Source of the DNA: Azonexaceae bacterium s22
GTDB taxonomy: Bacteria; Pseudomonadota; Gammaproteobacteria; Burkholderiales; Rhodocyclaceae
Reading direction: 5' to 3'
Assembly: GCA_016617495.1 (NCBI GenBank)
Contig: WYCU01000001.1
Span: 558,001 to 622,000, forward strand
Length of the DNA stretch: 64,000 bases
Program-made: the position numbers and the translations under genes
In this document: piece by piece, positions 25,241 through 35,146 of the stretch
How the letters are laid out: each line of letters opens with the position of its first letter
Numbering within the stretch: position 1 is the stretch's first letter
The notes under the pieces: generated by a model
What the model was told of the DNA's origin: nothing
The model's database searches: none
Seen by the model: only the letters and a program-made list of their open reading frames with translations

Positions 25241-28200
25241 TCAGCCCGGCAGCGGCTCGAACAAGGCGGCGAGATCGTCGCTGCCGAACTTGAGTTCGAT
25301 GCCGCGGTCTTCGGCCAGAATGCCGGCAGCCAGTTCGGCCTTGCGTTCCTGCAGGGCGAGAATCTTTTCCTCGATGCTGCCGGCCACAATCAGTTTGTAG
25401 ACGAACACCGGTTTGTCCTGCCCCAGCCGGTGCGCGCGGTCGGTGGCTTGATTCTCGACCGCCGGGTTCCACCACGGATCGTAGTGGATCACGGTGTCGG
25501 CAGCGGTGAGGTTGAGGCCAACCCCGCCGGCTTTCAGGCTGATGAGGAAAACGGGCACTTCGCCGTCCTGGAAACGTTTGATCGGCGTTTCGCGGTCGGC
25601 GGTGTCGCCGGTGAGCAGGACGTAGGGCAGGCCGGCTTCGGTCAGTTCGTTTTCGATGAGTGCCAGCATGCTGGTGAATTGCGAGAAAACGAGAATGCGT
25701 CGGCCTTCGTCGACCAGTTCGGGCAGCATGGCCATGAGCAGGTCGAGCTTGGCCCGTTCATTGACCTTGCGGGCGATGCGCGCGCGGACCAGCCGCGGGT
25801 CGCAGCAGACCTGACGCAGCTTGAGCAGGGCGTCGAGAATGACGATCTGGCTGCGGCTCAGGCCCTTGGCGGCGATTTCGTCGCGAACTTTCACATCCAT
25901 CGCGGCGCGCACCGTTTCGTAGAGATCGCGCTGACCGCCTTCGAGTTCGACGCTGCGGACGATGACGGTCTTGGGCGGCAATTCCTGGGCGACGTCTTCC
26001 TTCTTGCGGCGCAGGATGAAGGGGCGGATGCGGCGGGCCAACAAGTCGCGGCGTTCGCGGTCGTTCTGCTTTTCGATGGGCGTGCGCCAGTGACGCAGGA
26101 ACTGCCGCGAACTGCCGAGGAAGCCCGGCAGCAGGAAATCGAACTGGCTCCATAACTCGCCCAGATGGTTTTCCAGCGGCGTGCCAGTCAGGCACAGGCG
26201 GTGCCGCGCGTCGATCTTGCGCACCGCTTCGGCGCTCTGGCTTTGAGCGTTTTTGACCGTCTGCGCCTCGTCGAGAATGAGCAGGTGATAGGTGTGGCCC
26301 ATCAACTCCTCGGCATCGCGCCAGAGCAAGGGATAGGTGGTCAGCACCACGTCGTGTTCCGGAATTTCGCCAAAGCGGCTCTTGCGTTCCGGGCCATGCA
26401 GCGAAAGCACGCGCAGGTCGGGGGCAAAACGCGCCGCTTCGTTTTTCCAGTTGAAGATCAGCGAGGTGGGCAGAACGATCAGGGCGGGGCGATCCAGGCG
26501 CCCGCTTTCCTTTTCCATGAGCAGGTGGGCCAGCGTTTGCGCCGTTTTGCCCAGGCCCATGTCGTCGGCCAGGATGCCCGAAAGATTCTGCGCCCGCAGG
26601 AACTGCAACCAGGCCAGACCTTCCTTCTGGTAGGGCCGCAGGTCGAGGCGCAGGCCAGCCGGGGGTTCGAGGGTGGCGATGCCTTGTGCCGCGAGCAGCT
26701 TGTCGGCCAGGGCCATGATGTCGTGCTGACCGCGGAACTGCCAGCGCTGGGTGTCAGTCAGTTCGCTCAGGCGCGGGGCGTCGAAGCGCGAGAGGCGCAG
26801 GGTGTCGCCGCCGGCAAAGCTGTCGAAGAGGTCGATCAGCGTGCCGGCCAGCGGTTTGACGCGGCTGGCCGGCACGCGAATGCGCTGGCGCAGCGGGGTG
26901 TGCAGTTCCACCGGCTCATCGTCCGGAATGGCGGCGATCTGCAGGCTGTCGAGCCAGCGCGGGTCGCGCCGGAACAGCGTGGCCAGGAGCGGCGCCAGAG
27001 CCAGGCGATGGCCCTCGACGACGATGCCCATGTCGAGATCGAACCAGCCGTTGCCGGAATCGACCAGATTGGCTTCCCAGCCTTCGACTTCGAGCAGCAG
27101 ATGACGAAAATCGTCGGGCAACTCGATCTGCCAGCCGGCCGCGCGCAGGGTTTCGCGGCCCTGCTGCATGAAGGCATTCCAGGCGTTTTCCTCGGCCAGC
27201 CCGTAAATGCCTTCCGGTGGTCGGCCGAAGGTGTCGAGCACATGCGACGGGATTTTCTCGAATCCGGCCGCCTGCAGGGCGGCAAGCGCCTCGGCTTCGG
27301 CAGCGGCACGACGTTTCAGGTGCACCGTCTCGCCTTCGGGCAGGGTAATGAATTCGCTGGTTTCGTCCGGGCGCAGATCCACATCGGCATAGCGGAACAG
27401 CGGGCGCACCACGTCGATGGCTTCGCCGGCCAGATTGGCACCGTAGTTGCGCCACGGACGATTGCCGTGCGTGGGCAGGGTCTCGACGATCAGGACGGGT
27501 TGCAGGGGCGCATCGACGAGACGCAGTTGCAGGGCATCGTCTTCAGCCGGTTTGGGCAGATCGGGGGCCAGTTCGGCGAGAGTTTGCGAAACGACGGCGG
27601 CTTCCGCAGCCGAGAGCGGGGGCAGGCGGAACAGCTTGGCCACCACCTCCGGATCGCCGCCGACTTCCAGCGGACCGGTCTGACCTTCGCCGAGGTCGAC
27701 ATACCAGGGGGGGTCGATGGGCACCGCCAGGGCAGCCGCCGGGTGGGCCAGCAGCAGCGGACGCTGCAAGCCGCGGGCATCGACGCGCCAGCGAACTTCG
27801 GCCGGGCGCGGGGCGCCTTCCGACAGCGGCAGGCCTTCGCCATTGTCGGCAAAGAAACGGCCGCTCTCGCTCAGGCGGCGGAGAATTTCGGCGCCGTTGC
27901 GCGGGCTCAGGGCATAGGCGCGCAAACCGCTTTCCTGCAGGCGGTCGGCCCAGAGCAGGCGCAGGATCGCGAGATCGTCTTCGTTGACGAACTGCGGCGG
28001 ATTGACCAGCGCGCGTTCGATGTTCCACCACTCCTCGGTGCTGTCCGGGAATTTGCCCTTGGCGATCTCGATGCCGAAGTGGCGCTGGTCCGGCGTCCAT
28101 TTGAGGAAATAGAACAACTGCTGGCGCGTGCCGGCCGGGCGGGTTTTCTTGCGGGCGACGGCAATCGAAGCGCGGCGCAGGTCTTCGACCCAGGACAGTA

Positions 28201-28516
28201 CGCCGGGGCTGACGCGATCCGGGGTGCCGCGTTCCTCGATGGCGCGCAGCAGCATGGCGGCGACGTGCTTGCACTGACTGCCGACCGGGCAGGTGCAGTT
28301 GCTGACGAGCTGCATGCCGTTGCGTCCGGCCACCAGCTTGGCCAGGGTGACGTAGGGTTTCTTTGCCGAGCCGGGCACGACGGCGCGGATGAATTCCGGC
28401 TCGATTTCCAGGTCGCGAACGACTTCGACGTAGGCCCGAGCTTCTTCCAGCGTCGGCTCGCCGAGCCACTCGCGCAGATGGTGCTCGGTATACGCGTCCA
28501 GAGAGGGGGGCAGCAT
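25241..28516 (-). CDS. SNF2-family helicase/translocase with SWIM zinc finger
   Basis: 1091 residues. The N-terminus holds a SWIM zinc site (CTCPVGSQCKH, about residues 78-88). A long middle region of unknown fold follows, then the SNF2 ATPase: motif I ADDMGLGKTAQT, motif II LDEAQ, and in the C-terminal RecA lobe SLKAGGVGLNLTAADTVIHYDPWWNPA and the AHRLGQ end. It is related to RapA-like bacterial SNF2 proteins that remodel protein-DNA complexes. The start ATG at 28516 lies just after the ubiB stop; a TTG at 28525 is an alternative that overlaps ubiB. Confidence 0.9.
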   Translation of the reverse strand: MLPPSLDAYTEHHLREWLGEPTLEEARAYVEVVRDLEIEPEFIRAVVPGSAKKPYVTLAKLVAGRNGMQLVSNCTCPVGSQCKHVAAMLLRAIEERGTPDRVSPGVLSWVEDLRRASIAVARKKTRPAGTRQQLFYFLKWTPDQRHFGIEIAKGKFPDSTEEWWNIERALVNPPQFVNEDDLAILRLLWADRLQESGLRAYALSPRNGAEILRRLSESGRFFADNGEGLPLSEGAPRPAEVRWRVDARGLQRPLLLAHPAAALAVPIDPPWYVDLGEGQTGPLEVGGDPEVVAKLFRLPPLSAAEAAVVSQTLAELAPDLPKPAEDDALQLRLVDAPLQPVLIVETLPTHGNRPWRNYGANLAGEAIDVVRPLFRYADVDLRPDETSEFITLPEGETVHLKRRAAAEAEALAALQAAGFEKIPSHVLDTFGRPPEGIYGLAEENAWNAFMQQGRETLRAAGWQIELPDDFRHLLLEVEGWEANLVDSGNGWFDLDMGIVVEGHRLALAPLLATLFRRDPRWLDSLQIAAIPDDEPVELHTPLRQRIRVPASRVKPLAGTLIDLFDSFAGGDTLRLSRFDAPRLSELTDTQRWQFRGQHDIMALADKLLAAQGIATLEPPAGLRLDLRPYQKEGLAWLQFLRAQNLSGILADDMGLGKTAQTLAHLLMEKESGRLDRPALIVLPTSLIFNWKNEAARFAPDLRVLSLHGPERKSRFGEIPEHDVVLTTYPLLWRDAEELMGHTYHLLILDEAQTVKNAQSQSAEAVRKIDARHRLCLTGTPLENHLGELWSQFDFLLPGFLGSSRQFLRHWRTPIEKQNDRERRDLLARRIRPFILRRKKEDVAQELPPKTVIVRSVELEGGQRDLYETVRAAMDVKVRDEIAAKGLSRSQIVILDALLKLRQVCCDPRLVRARIARKVNERAKLDLLMAMLPELVDEGRRILVFSQFTSMLALIENELTEAGLPYVLLTGDTADRETPIKRFQDGEVPVFLISLKAGGVGLNLTAADTVIHYDPWWNPAVENQATDRAHRLGQDKPVFVYKLIVAGSIEEKILALQERKAELAAGILAEDRGIELKFGSDDLAALFEPLPG

Positions 28517-28521
28517 GGCGA

Positions 28522-30042
28522 TCAACGGACGATCAGCGCGATAAGGGCAGCGAGCAGCAGCGCGATGACGGCCAGCCAGCGGTTCTGCCGGGTCTGCGTG
28601 GCGATCAGGCGTTCAACCTGGGCCTGCAGGTCGGCGGCGGGCGGCCGGGCGAGTGCCTGATGGACGAGACGCGGCAATTGCGGCAAGGTGCGCGCGAGAT
28701 AGGGCGCCTCCTGCTTGAAGGTCTTGACCAGGCCGCGCCAGCCGACTTGCTCGCTCATCCAGCGTTCGAGGAAGGGCTTGGCGGTTTTCCAGAGGTCCAG
28801 TTCGGGATCGAGTTGGCGGCCGAGACCTTCGATGTTGAGCAGGGTTTTCTGCAGCATGACCAGTTGCGGCTGGATTTCGACATTGAAGCGGCGCGAGGTC
28901 TGGAACAGGCGCAGCAGCACCTTGCCGAAGGAAATGTCCTTGAGCGGGCGGTCGAAGATCGGTTCGCAGACGGCACGGATGGCGGCCTCGAATTCATCGA
29001 CCCGCGTGTCCTTGGGTGCCCAGCCCGATTCGATGTGGGCTTCGGCCACGCGCTTGTAATCGCGGCGGAAGAAGGCGAGGAAGTTCTGCGCCAGGTAGTT
29101 CTTGTCGGTATCCGTCAACGTGCCGACGATGCCGAAATCGAGCGCGATGTAACGGCCGTCCGGCGCGACGAAGATATTGCCGGGATGCATGTCGGCATGG
29201 AAGAAACCGTCGCGGAAGACCTGGGTGAAGAAAATTTCCACCCCGGCAGCCGAAAGCTTCTTCATGTCGATGCCGTCGGCGATCAGGCGTTCCGTCTGGG
29301 AAATCGGCACGCCCTTCATGCGTTCCATGACCATGACGGTCGAGGTGCAGAAATCCCAATGCACCTCCGGCACGACGAGCAGGGTCGAATCGGTGAAGTT
29401 GCGGCGCAACTGCGACGCATTGGCCGCTTCGCGCATGAGGTCCAGCTCGTCGCGCAGGTATTTCGCGAATTCGGCGACCACTTCCCGCGGCTTGAGGCGC
29501 TTGCCGTCCGACCACAGCTTTTCGAGGAGCAGGGCAAAATTGTCCATCAGCGCCAGATCGTGTTCGATCACGGCGAGCATGTTCGGACGCAAAATCTTGA
29601 CGGCCACCTCATGGCCGCCATCCTCCTCGTGCAACTTGGCGAAATGCACCTGGGCGATGGACGCGGAAGCCACCGGCACCGGGTCGAATTCGGCAAAAAC
29701 CTCGTGCGCCGGGCGGCCGTACGCCTTCTCGATTTCCTTGAGCGCCAGCGCCGAATCGAAGGGCGGGACGCGGTCCTGCAGCTTGGCCAGTTCGTCGGCA
29801 ATATCCGGCGGCATCAGATCGCGCCGGGTGGACAACACCTGCCCAAATTTGACGAAGATGGGGCCGAGCGCTTCCAGCGCCAGACGCAGGCGTTCCGCGC
29901 GCGGGGCCGAGAGGTCGCGCCAGAACTGCAGGGCGTTGGCGAGACGAACCAGGCGGCCGGTCGGCTCGTGTTCAAGCACCATTTCGTCGAGGCCGTAACG
30001 GCTGGCGACAGCGGCAATCTTGAGCAGACGGAAGAGGCGCAT
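28522..30042 (-). CDS. ubiB: UbiB, ubiquinone biosynthesis ADCK-family kinase-like protein
   Basis: 506 residues (E. coli UbiB has 546). The family signature [31 protein letters not shown] is split across about residues 75-110. The atypical kinase core has VKILRP (Lys), HADMHPGN and ALDFGIVG. Two closely spaced hydrophobic C-terminal helices ([17 protein letters not shown]) anchor it to the inner membrane. It supports ubiquinone synthesis as an ATPase. The start at 30042 gives the usual [10 protein letters not shown]-terminus. The SNF2 gene follows almost without a gap. Confidence 0.94.
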   Translation of the reverse strand: MRLFRLLKIAAVASRYGLDEMVLEHEPTGRLVRLANALQFWRDLSAPRAERLRLALEALGPIFVKFGQVLSTRRDLMPPDIADELAKLQDRVPPFDSALALKEIEKAYGRPAHEVFAEFDPVPVASASIAQVHFAKLHEEDGGHEVAVKILRPNMLAVIEHDLALMDNFALLLEKLWSDGKRLKPREVVAEFAKYLRDELDLMREAANASQLRRNFTDSTLLVVPEVHWDFCTSTVMVMERMKGVPISQTERLIADGIDMKKLSAAGVEIFFTQVFRDGFFHADMHPGNIFVAPDGRYIALDFGIVGTLTDTDKNYLAQNFLAFFRRDYKRVAEAHIESGWAPKDTRVDEFEAAIRAVCEPIFDRPLKDISFGKVLLRLFQTSRRFNVEIQPQLVMLQKTLLNIEGLGRQLDPELDLWKTAKPFLERWMSEQVGWRGLVKTFKQEAPYLARTLPQLPRLVHQALARPPAADLQAQVERLIATQTRQNRWLAVIALLLAALIALIVR

Positions 30043-30178
30043 GGGCGGCTGCGAGGTGTCCGGAGCGAACAAATGGATAAACGGGCATCCTATCACGTGG
30101 GCAAGGAATTCGCCCGGGTGATGCGGACGCGATGCTGTTTTAGAATGCCTTTCGGTTTCGCGCTTTGATGGGGGAAGC

Positions 30179-30559
30179 ATGCACTACGAATCGCTGATTG
30201 TGGCGTCCGCCAGTGTGGTCGAAGTGACTGGCGTGGCGGTTCTGCTGATCGGTGCCCTGCTCGCTGCGCTGGTGTTCGTGCGCCGCCTGTGGCGCGGCCT
30301 GGGTTTCGAGGGGGCGTATCACGCGCTGCGTGCCGATCTTGGGCGCGCCATCCTGCTCGGTCTGGAGTTGCTGGTGATCGCCGACATCATCGGTACCGTG
30401 GCGATCGAGCCCAATCTGCAAAATCTGGGCGTGTTGGCGGTCATTGTGCTGATCCGTACCGCCTTGAGTTTTGCGCTGGAGCTGGAAGTCAGCGGACGCT
30501 GGCCGTGGCAGCGTGCAAGCGTCACGGCGGCGGCCGCTGACAAGCACGCCGAGGCTTGA
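30179..30559 (+). CDS. DUF1622-type small membrane protein
   Basis: 126 residues with three hydrophobic helices (about 15-38, 58-75 and 82-100) and the DUF1622 features [37 protein letters not shown]. No function is known. GGGGA lies just before the ATG. It is divergent from ubiB across a 136-base gap and upstream of argS. Confidence 0.8.
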   Translation: MHYESLIVASASVVEVTGVAVLLIGALLAALVFVRRLWRGLGFEGAYHALRADLGRAILLGLELLVIADIIGTVAIEPNLQNLGVLAVIVLIRTALSFALELEVSGRWPWQRASVTAAAADKHAEA

Positions 30560-30584
30560 TGTGCGAGGGCCGGCGAGCGGAGGC

Positions 30585-30612
30585 TTCGACCTTGAGCATC
30601 GCAGCGTATAAT
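30585..30612 (+). promoter_or_regulatory. Candidate sigma-70 promoter of argS
   Basis: A perfect -10 box TATAAT (30607-30612) has a weak -35 TTCGAC (30585-30590) 16 bases upstream. The argS start codon follows 28 bases later. Confidence 0.5.
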
Positions 30613-30640
30613 CGGCCCTTTGCTTTTTCGCCGCGAATCA

Positions 30641-32404
30641 ATGGCTCAAGACGTTAAAACCCAGCTGACCGCCCTGTTGCAACAGGCGCTGGCCAGTGTT
30701 GCCCCCTCCGCAACCGATACCCCAATTCAGCTTGAGCGCCCGCGCGACCCGACGCACGGCGATTTTGCGACCAATCTGGCGATGCAGTTGGCCAAGGCGC
30801 TGAAGAAGAATCCGCGCGAAATCGCCAACCAGCTCGTGGCCGAATTGCCGGTATCGTCGCTGGTGACCAGCGCCGAAGTGGCGGGTGCCGGCTTCATCAA
30901 TTTCAAGCTCGATGCCGGTACCAAAACCGGCGTGGTCAAGAATGTGCTGAGCGAAGGTGCGGCCTTTGGCCGTTCCACCGCCGGCGGCAACCAGAAAATC
31001 CAGGTGGAATTCGTTTCCGCCAACCCGACCGGCCCGCTGCACGTCGGCCACGGGCGCGGCGCGGCGTATGGTGCTTCGCTCTCCAGCCTGCTCTCCTTCG
31101 CCGGCTGGGATGTGACGCGCGAGTATTACGTCAATGACGCCGGGCGTCAGATGGACATCCTCGGTCTTTCGACCTGGTTGCGTTATCTCGATCAGCACGG
31201 TCAGACCGTGCAATTCCCGCCCAACGCCTACCAGGGCGACTATGTGCGCGAAATGGCCAGGCAGATGACGGTTGCCCACGGCGACAAGTTCGTGCGGCTT
31301 GCCGCCGACGTGGTCGCCGTTACGCCGGGCCTGCCGGAAGCTGGCCGCGCCGACGACGAAGCCAAGCAGCAGCGCGAACTGCACCTCGATGCACTGATCG
31401 CCCAGGCCAAGGCATTGCTCGGCGGCGACTGGCATTACGTCCATCAACACGCGCTGAACGAACAACTCGAAGACTGCCGCGACGACCTCAAGGAGTTCGG
31501 CGTTGAATTCGAGGTTTGGTATTCCGAAAAGTCGCTCTACGACACCGGCCTCGTCGCCCGTTGCGTGGCGCTGCTTGAAGAAAAGGGTCACATCTATGTG
31601 CAGAACGGCGCCAAGTGGTTCCGCTCGACTGCCTTCGGCGACGAGAAGGATCGTGTCGTCCAGCGCGAAAACGGCCTGTACACCTATTTCGCCTCCGACA
31701 TTGCCTATCACCTGAACAAGTTCGAGCGCGGTTTCGACAAGGTCATCAACATCTGGGGGGCCGATCACCACGGCTACATCCCGCGTGTGACCGGCGCGAT
31801 CAAGGCGCTCGATCTCGACAGCAACAAGTTGCACGTTGCGCTGGTGCAGTTCGCCGTGCTCTACCGTAACGGCCAGAAAGCCTCGATGTCGACGCGCTCC
31901 GGCGAGTTCGTGACCCTGCGCGAGCTGCGCCGCGAAGTCGGCAACGATGCCTGTCGTTTCTTCTACGCCCTGCGCAAGTCCGACCAGCACCTCGATTTCG
32001 ATCTCGATCTGGCCAAGAGCCAGACCAACGAAAACCCGGTCTATTACATCCAGTATGCGCATGCCCGCGTCTGCTCGGTAATCAATCAGTGGAATGGCGA
32101 TCTGGCGACGCTGGCCGAGGCCGATTTGTCGCTGCTGTCCAATCCGCGCGAATTGACCATCGCCAACCAGCTCGCCCAGTTCCGTGAAGTCATCGAAACC
32201 GCCGCGCGCGATCTGGCGCCGCATGCGATTGCCTTCTATCTGAAGGATCTGGCCGGTGAATTCCATGGCTGGTACAACGCCGAGCGCATGCTGGTCGACG
32301 ACCTGGCGCTGCGCGATGCCCGCGTGGCGCTGGCCGCGGCCGTCCGTCAGGTGATCCGTAACGGGATGGCCATTCTTGGCGTAAGCTGTCCGGAATCCAT
32401 GTAA
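30641..32404 (+). CDS. argS: ArgS, arginyl-tRNA synthetase
   Basis: 587 residues, class I aminoacyl-tRNA synthetase. The N-terminal ArgRS add-on domain, the HIGH-type motif HVGH in SANPTGPLHVGHGRGA and the degenerate KMSKS motif (KASMSTRSG) are present. The C-terminal anticodon-binding DALR domain ends at the stop. The start ATG at 30641 (MAQDVKTQLTALL) agrees with the family. A SPOR-domain gene follows 10 bases later. Confidence 0.97.
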   Translation: MAQDVKTQLTALLQQALASVAPSATDTPIQLERPRDPTHGDFATNLAMQLAKALKKNPREIANQLVAELPVSSLVTSAEVAGAGFINFKLDAGTKTGVVKNVLSEGAAFGRSTAGGNQKIQVEFVSANPTGPLHVGHGRGAAYGASLSSLLSFAGWDVTREYYVNDAGRQMDILGLSTWLRYLDQHGQTVQFPPNAYQGDYVREMARQMTVAHGDKFVRLAADVVAVTPGLPEAGRADDEAKQQRELHLDALIAQAKALLGGDWHYVHQHALNEQLEDCRDDLKEFGVEFEVWYSEKSLYDTGLVARCVALLEEKGHIYVQNGAKWFRSTAFGDEKDRVVQRENGLYTYFASDIAYHLNKFERGFDKVINIWGADHHGYIPRVTGAIKALDLDSNKLHVALVQFAVLYRNGQKASMSTRSGEFVTLRELRREVGNDACRFFYALRKSDQHLDFDLDLAKSQTNENPVYYIQYAHARVCSVINQWNGDLATLAEADLSLLSNPRELTIANQLAQFREVIETAARDLAPHAIAFYLKDLAGEFHGWYNAERMLVDDLALRDARVALAAAVRQVIRNGMAILGVSCPESM

Positions 32405-32414
32405 AGGAGTCGCC

Positions 32415-33086
32415 ATGTCCCGCGACATGAAACCCCGCAAGCAAACGTCGAAGAAAAAATCGGCCGGCGGCACGCTGATCGGCATGTTCATCGGCCTGGT
32501 GCTCGGCGTCGGCGTCGCTGCCGGTGTGGTCTGGTACATGAACAAGTCGCCGCTGCCCTTCAACAAGCAGGCGCAAGCGCCGGCCAACGGCGGGGCGGGG
32601 GCGAACGGCGGCAAGGTCGCGCAGGGGGGCGAGCCGTTGCCGCTGCCGGGCAAGCCGGGCGATCCGATTCCCGAGAAGCGCTTCCAGTTCTACGACATCC
32701 TCCCCGGCAAGGCCGATGCGGTGCCGGACAAGACCGCCAAGCCCGAGGCCAAGAAGGAAGAGCCGAAGAAAGAGGAAGCCAAGCCGGACGAGAAGAAGGA
32801 AGAACCGAAGAAAGAGGAGCCCAAGAAGGAAGAGGTCAAGGAGAGCAAGACGCCGCTCTTCCTGCAGGCCGGTTCTTTCAGCACCGCGCAGGATGCCGAC
32901 AACCAGAAGGCCAAGCTGGCATTCATGGGCGTTGAGGCCGTCATCCAGCAGGTGATGATCCAGGACAAGACCTTCTACCGCGTACGCATCGGCCCCTTCA
33001 CGCGTATCGACGAACTCAACAAGACCCGGGCCGAACTGGCCAAGAACGGGATCGACGCCCAACTCGCCGCCAAAGGCAAGGAGTAA
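32415..33086 (+). CDS. SPOR-domain membrane protein (FtsN-like)
   Basis: 223 residues: a short basic cytoplasmic start, one transmembrane helix (about 20-41), and a Lys/Glu/Pro-rich low-complexity linker (about 95-142, repeated KKEEPKKEE units). A C-terminal SPOR domain (about 146-220: FLQAGSFSTAQDADNQKAKLA ... YRVRIGPF) binds denuded peptidoglycan at the division septum. The topology matches FtsN. AAAGGAG precedes the ATG. It is placed between argS and dsbA, with only 3 bases before dsbA. Confidence 0.9.
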   Translation: MSRDMKPRKQTSKKKSAGGTLIGMFIGLVLGVGVAAGVVWYMNKSPLPFNKQAQAPANGGAGANGGKVAQGGEPLPLPGKPGDPIPEKRFQFYDILPGKADAVPDKTAKPEAKKEEPKKEEAKPDEKKEEPKKEEPKKEEVKESKTPLFLQAGSFSTAQDADNQKAKLAFMGVEAVIQQVMIQDKTFYRVRIGPFTRIDELNKTRAELAKNGIDAQLAAKGKE

Positions 33087-33089
33087 GCC

Positions 33090-33731
33090 ATGACATCTGC
33101 CCGCCGTTATTTTCTGGCCACCGTTTTTGCCCTTTTTTCGGGGTTGACCGCGACAATGCCGGTTCAGGCCCAGGCGAATCCCGGATTTACGCCGGTTTCG
33201 CCGGCGCAGCCGACCGACGATCCGGCCAAGATCGAGGTCATCGAGTTTTTTAGCTACGGCTGCCCGCACTGTAACGATTTCCATCCCCTGCTGTCGCAGT
33301 GGGCGGCCAAGCAGCCGGCCGACGTGGTGCTCAAGCGCGTCCCGGTGACCTTCAACCGGACACCCTGGGCAAATGCGGCCAAGTTGTACTACACGCTCGA
33401 AGCCACGGGCGATCTCGCCCGCCTGGACGGCGAGGTGTTCAAGGCCATCCACACCGACCGCACCAATCTGTTCGACGACAAGACGATCTTCGAATGGGTG
33501 GCCAAGAAGGGCGTCGACCCCAAGAAATTTACCGATACCTACAATTCCTTCGGCATCATGAGCAAGGTCAAGCGTGCTGACCAGATGGCGCAAGCCTACA
33601 AGGTGAGCGGCGTGCCGGCGATCTACGTCGATGGCAAATACGCCATTGCCGGCAACAACTTCGGCGAAGTGCTGGCCAATGCCGACAAGGCCATTGCCAA
33701 GGCGCGCAGCGAAAAAACCGGCAAGAAATAA
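33090..33731 (+). CDS. dsbA: DsbA, periplasmic thiol:disulfide oxidoreductase
   Basis: 213 residues. A signal peptide ends near VQAQA (residue 29). The thioredoxin-fold active site C58-P-H-C61 sits in FSYGCPHCNDF, and the cis-Pro loop is GVPAIYVDG. It introduces disulfides into exported proteins. The signal peptide's hydrophobic core (FALFSGLTAT) is encoded by interspersed motif copy 8, a site where sequence is loosely constrained. It is linked to the SPOR gene (3 bases upstream). Confidence 0.95.
   Translation: MTSARRYFLATVFALFSGLTATMPVQAQANPGFTPVSPAQPTDDPAKIEVIEFFSYGCPHCNDFHPLLSQWAAKQPADVVLKRVPVTFNRTPWANAAKLYYTLEATGDLARLDGEVFKAIHTDRTNLFDDKTIFEWVAKKGVDPKKFTDTYNSFGIMSKVKRADQMAQAYKVSGVPAIYVDGKYAIAGNNFGEVLANADKAIAKARSEKTGKK
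33124..33157 (-). repeat. Interspersed uptake-like motif, copy 8 (in dsbA signal peptide)
   Basis: Minus orientation. Core ATTGTCGCGGTCAACCCCG, then AAAAAA, then GGGC and AAAAA ten bases on. Read in dsbA as L-F-S-G-L-T-A-T. Confidence 0.9.
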
Positions 33732-34499
33732 TTGTCCCTGAAGGTCTTCATCACAGGCGCCTCGTCCGGCATCGGCGAGGCGCTTGCCGTTCACTATGCG
33801 GCCGAAGGCGCCACGCTTGGACTGGCGGCACGCCGCCCGGCGGCGCTGGATGACCTCAACCGCCGCCTGGGCGGCCGGCATGCCTGCTACGCGCTGGACG
33901 TGAGCGATGCCGCGGCACTGCATGACGCCGCCACGGATTTCATCGCACGCTTTGGCGCGCCGGACATCGTCATTGCCAACGCCGGCGTGTCGGCTGGCAC
34001 GCTGACCGAATACGAAGCCGATCTGGCAGCCTTCCGGCGCATTCTCGATACCAATGTTTACGGAATGGCAGCCACCTTTTCGCCCTTCATCCCAGCGATG
34101 AAGGCCGCGCGAGGCGAACGCCGCCTCGTCGGCATTGCCTCGGTGGCCGGCATCCGCGGCCTGCCGGGAGCCGAGGCCTATTCGGCTTCCAAAGCAGCGG
34201 CGATCACCTATCTCGAAAGCCTGCGCCTTGAAATGCGCCCTTACGGCATTCGTGTCGTCACCATTGCGCCGGGCTATATCGAAACGCCGATGACGGCGGT
34301 CAATCCCTACCGTATGCCTTTTCTGCTCCCGGCGGCCGAGGCGGCACGGCGCTTTGCCCGCGCCATCCGCCGTGGCAGCAGCTATGCCGTTATCCCGTGG
34401 CAGATGGGCGTGGTGGCCAAATTGTTGCGCATGCTGCCGAATGCCTTGTACGACCGCCTGTTTGCCGGTGCGCCGCGCAAGCCGCGCGGCCTGCTATGA
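33732..34499 (+). CDS. SDR-family NAD(P)-dependent oxidoreductase
   Basis: 255 residues. The cofactor motif TGASSGIG (about 9-16), the NAGVS stretch and the catalytic Y-S-A-S-K are in place, with the active-site serine in GIASVAGIRG. Cofactor choice and substrate are unknown; closest in pattern to classical SDRs such as those named YbbO/short-chain dehydrogenase. The proposed start is TTG directly after the dsbA stop, so translation is likely coupled. Confidence 0.88.
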   Translation: MSLKVFITGASSGIGEALAVHYAAEGATLGLAARRPAALDDLNRRLGGRHACYALDVSDAAALHDAATDFIARFGAPDIVIANAGVSAGTLTEYEADLAAFRRILDTNVYGMAATFSPFIPAMKAARGERRLVGIASVAGIRGLPGAEAYSASKAAAITYLESLRLEMRPYGIRVVTIAPGYIETPMTAVNPYRMPFLLPAAEAARRFARAIRRGSSYAVIPWQMGVVAKLLRMLPNALYDRLFAGAPRKPRGLL

Positions 34500-34511
34500 G
34501 GGGCGTAGAGA

Positions 34512-34709
34512 TCAATGCGCCGGGTGGCGCATGATCTGCGCTTCCGGGGCATCGGCGATGCCGCTGGTTTCGCTGAAGTAGCCTTGCAGCGGGCAGATGC
34601 GGCCCGGCGGACACTCATGCTCGCGGGCGCATTCACGCTGGGTTTCGTCGGTCAGCACCATCTCATGGACGGCGCTGCAGCGCGCGATGGGCGAATCGAA
34701 TACGGACAT
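34512..34709 (-). CDS. Small cysteine-rich protein, unknown function
   Basis: 65 residues with four cysteines (C11, C27, C33, C39) in the arrangement ECAREHECPPGRICPLQGYFSE. Together with nearby histidines this could bind a metal ion. GGGAG lies six bases before the ATG at 34709. The gene sits alone between the convergent SDR gene and the divergent thiS. I do not recognise a named family. The strong ribosome site and non-random Cys/His spacing make it more likely real than a chance frame. Confidence 0.6.
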   Translation of the reverse strand: MSVFDSPIARCSAVHEMVLTDETQRECAREHECPPGRICPLQGYFSETSGIADAPEAQIMRHPAH

Positions 34710-34815
34710 GATCATCTCCCTTTTCCCGGTCTCTCCTGATTTGAATATAGGCACTCCCCGGAAAAAAGCACGCTTGCAACGCGGCGGGAAGCATGCCACT
34801 TGGTAAAATTGCACC

Positions 34816-35019
34816 ATGCTCGAACTCAAGATCAATGGCGAAAACCGCTCGTTCCCCGCTCCGCTGACCGTGTCCGGCCTGATCGAACAACTCGGTTATG
34901 CCGGCAAGCGCATTGCGGTGGAACGAAATGGCGAAATCGTGCCCAAAAGCCAGCACGCGTTGACCGCGCTCGCCTCGGGCGACCGGCTTGAAATCGTCGT
35001 CGCCGTCGGCGGCGGCTGA
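34816..35019 (+). CDS. thiS: ThiS, thiamine biosynthesis sulfur-carrier protein
   Basis: 67 residues, ubiquitin-like fold. The C-terminus ends in AVGGG, whose Gly-Gly is thiocarboxylated and donates sulfur to the thiazole. [23 protein letters not shown] is typical. thiG follows after 127 bases. No TPP riboswitch is seen before it. Confidence 0.93.
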   Translation: MLELKINGENRSFPAPLTVSGLIEQLGYAGKRIAVERNGEIVPKSQHALTALASGDRLEIVVAVGGG

Positions 35020-35146
35020 GCGGCGCGGACACTATGGCCCAGGCGTCGTTGAATCCCTTCGCCGTTCTGCTTGTACCGTCTTCGTCGGCCCGACTGGCCC
35101 GGGCCGCTGCGCTGCATTTTGTCAGCGTCTCTTTGGAGAAAGCTTC

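Noticed and set aside
34710-34815. TPP riboswitch before thiS
   Set aside because: No CUGAGA thi-box or paired helices could be found in the 106-base gap.
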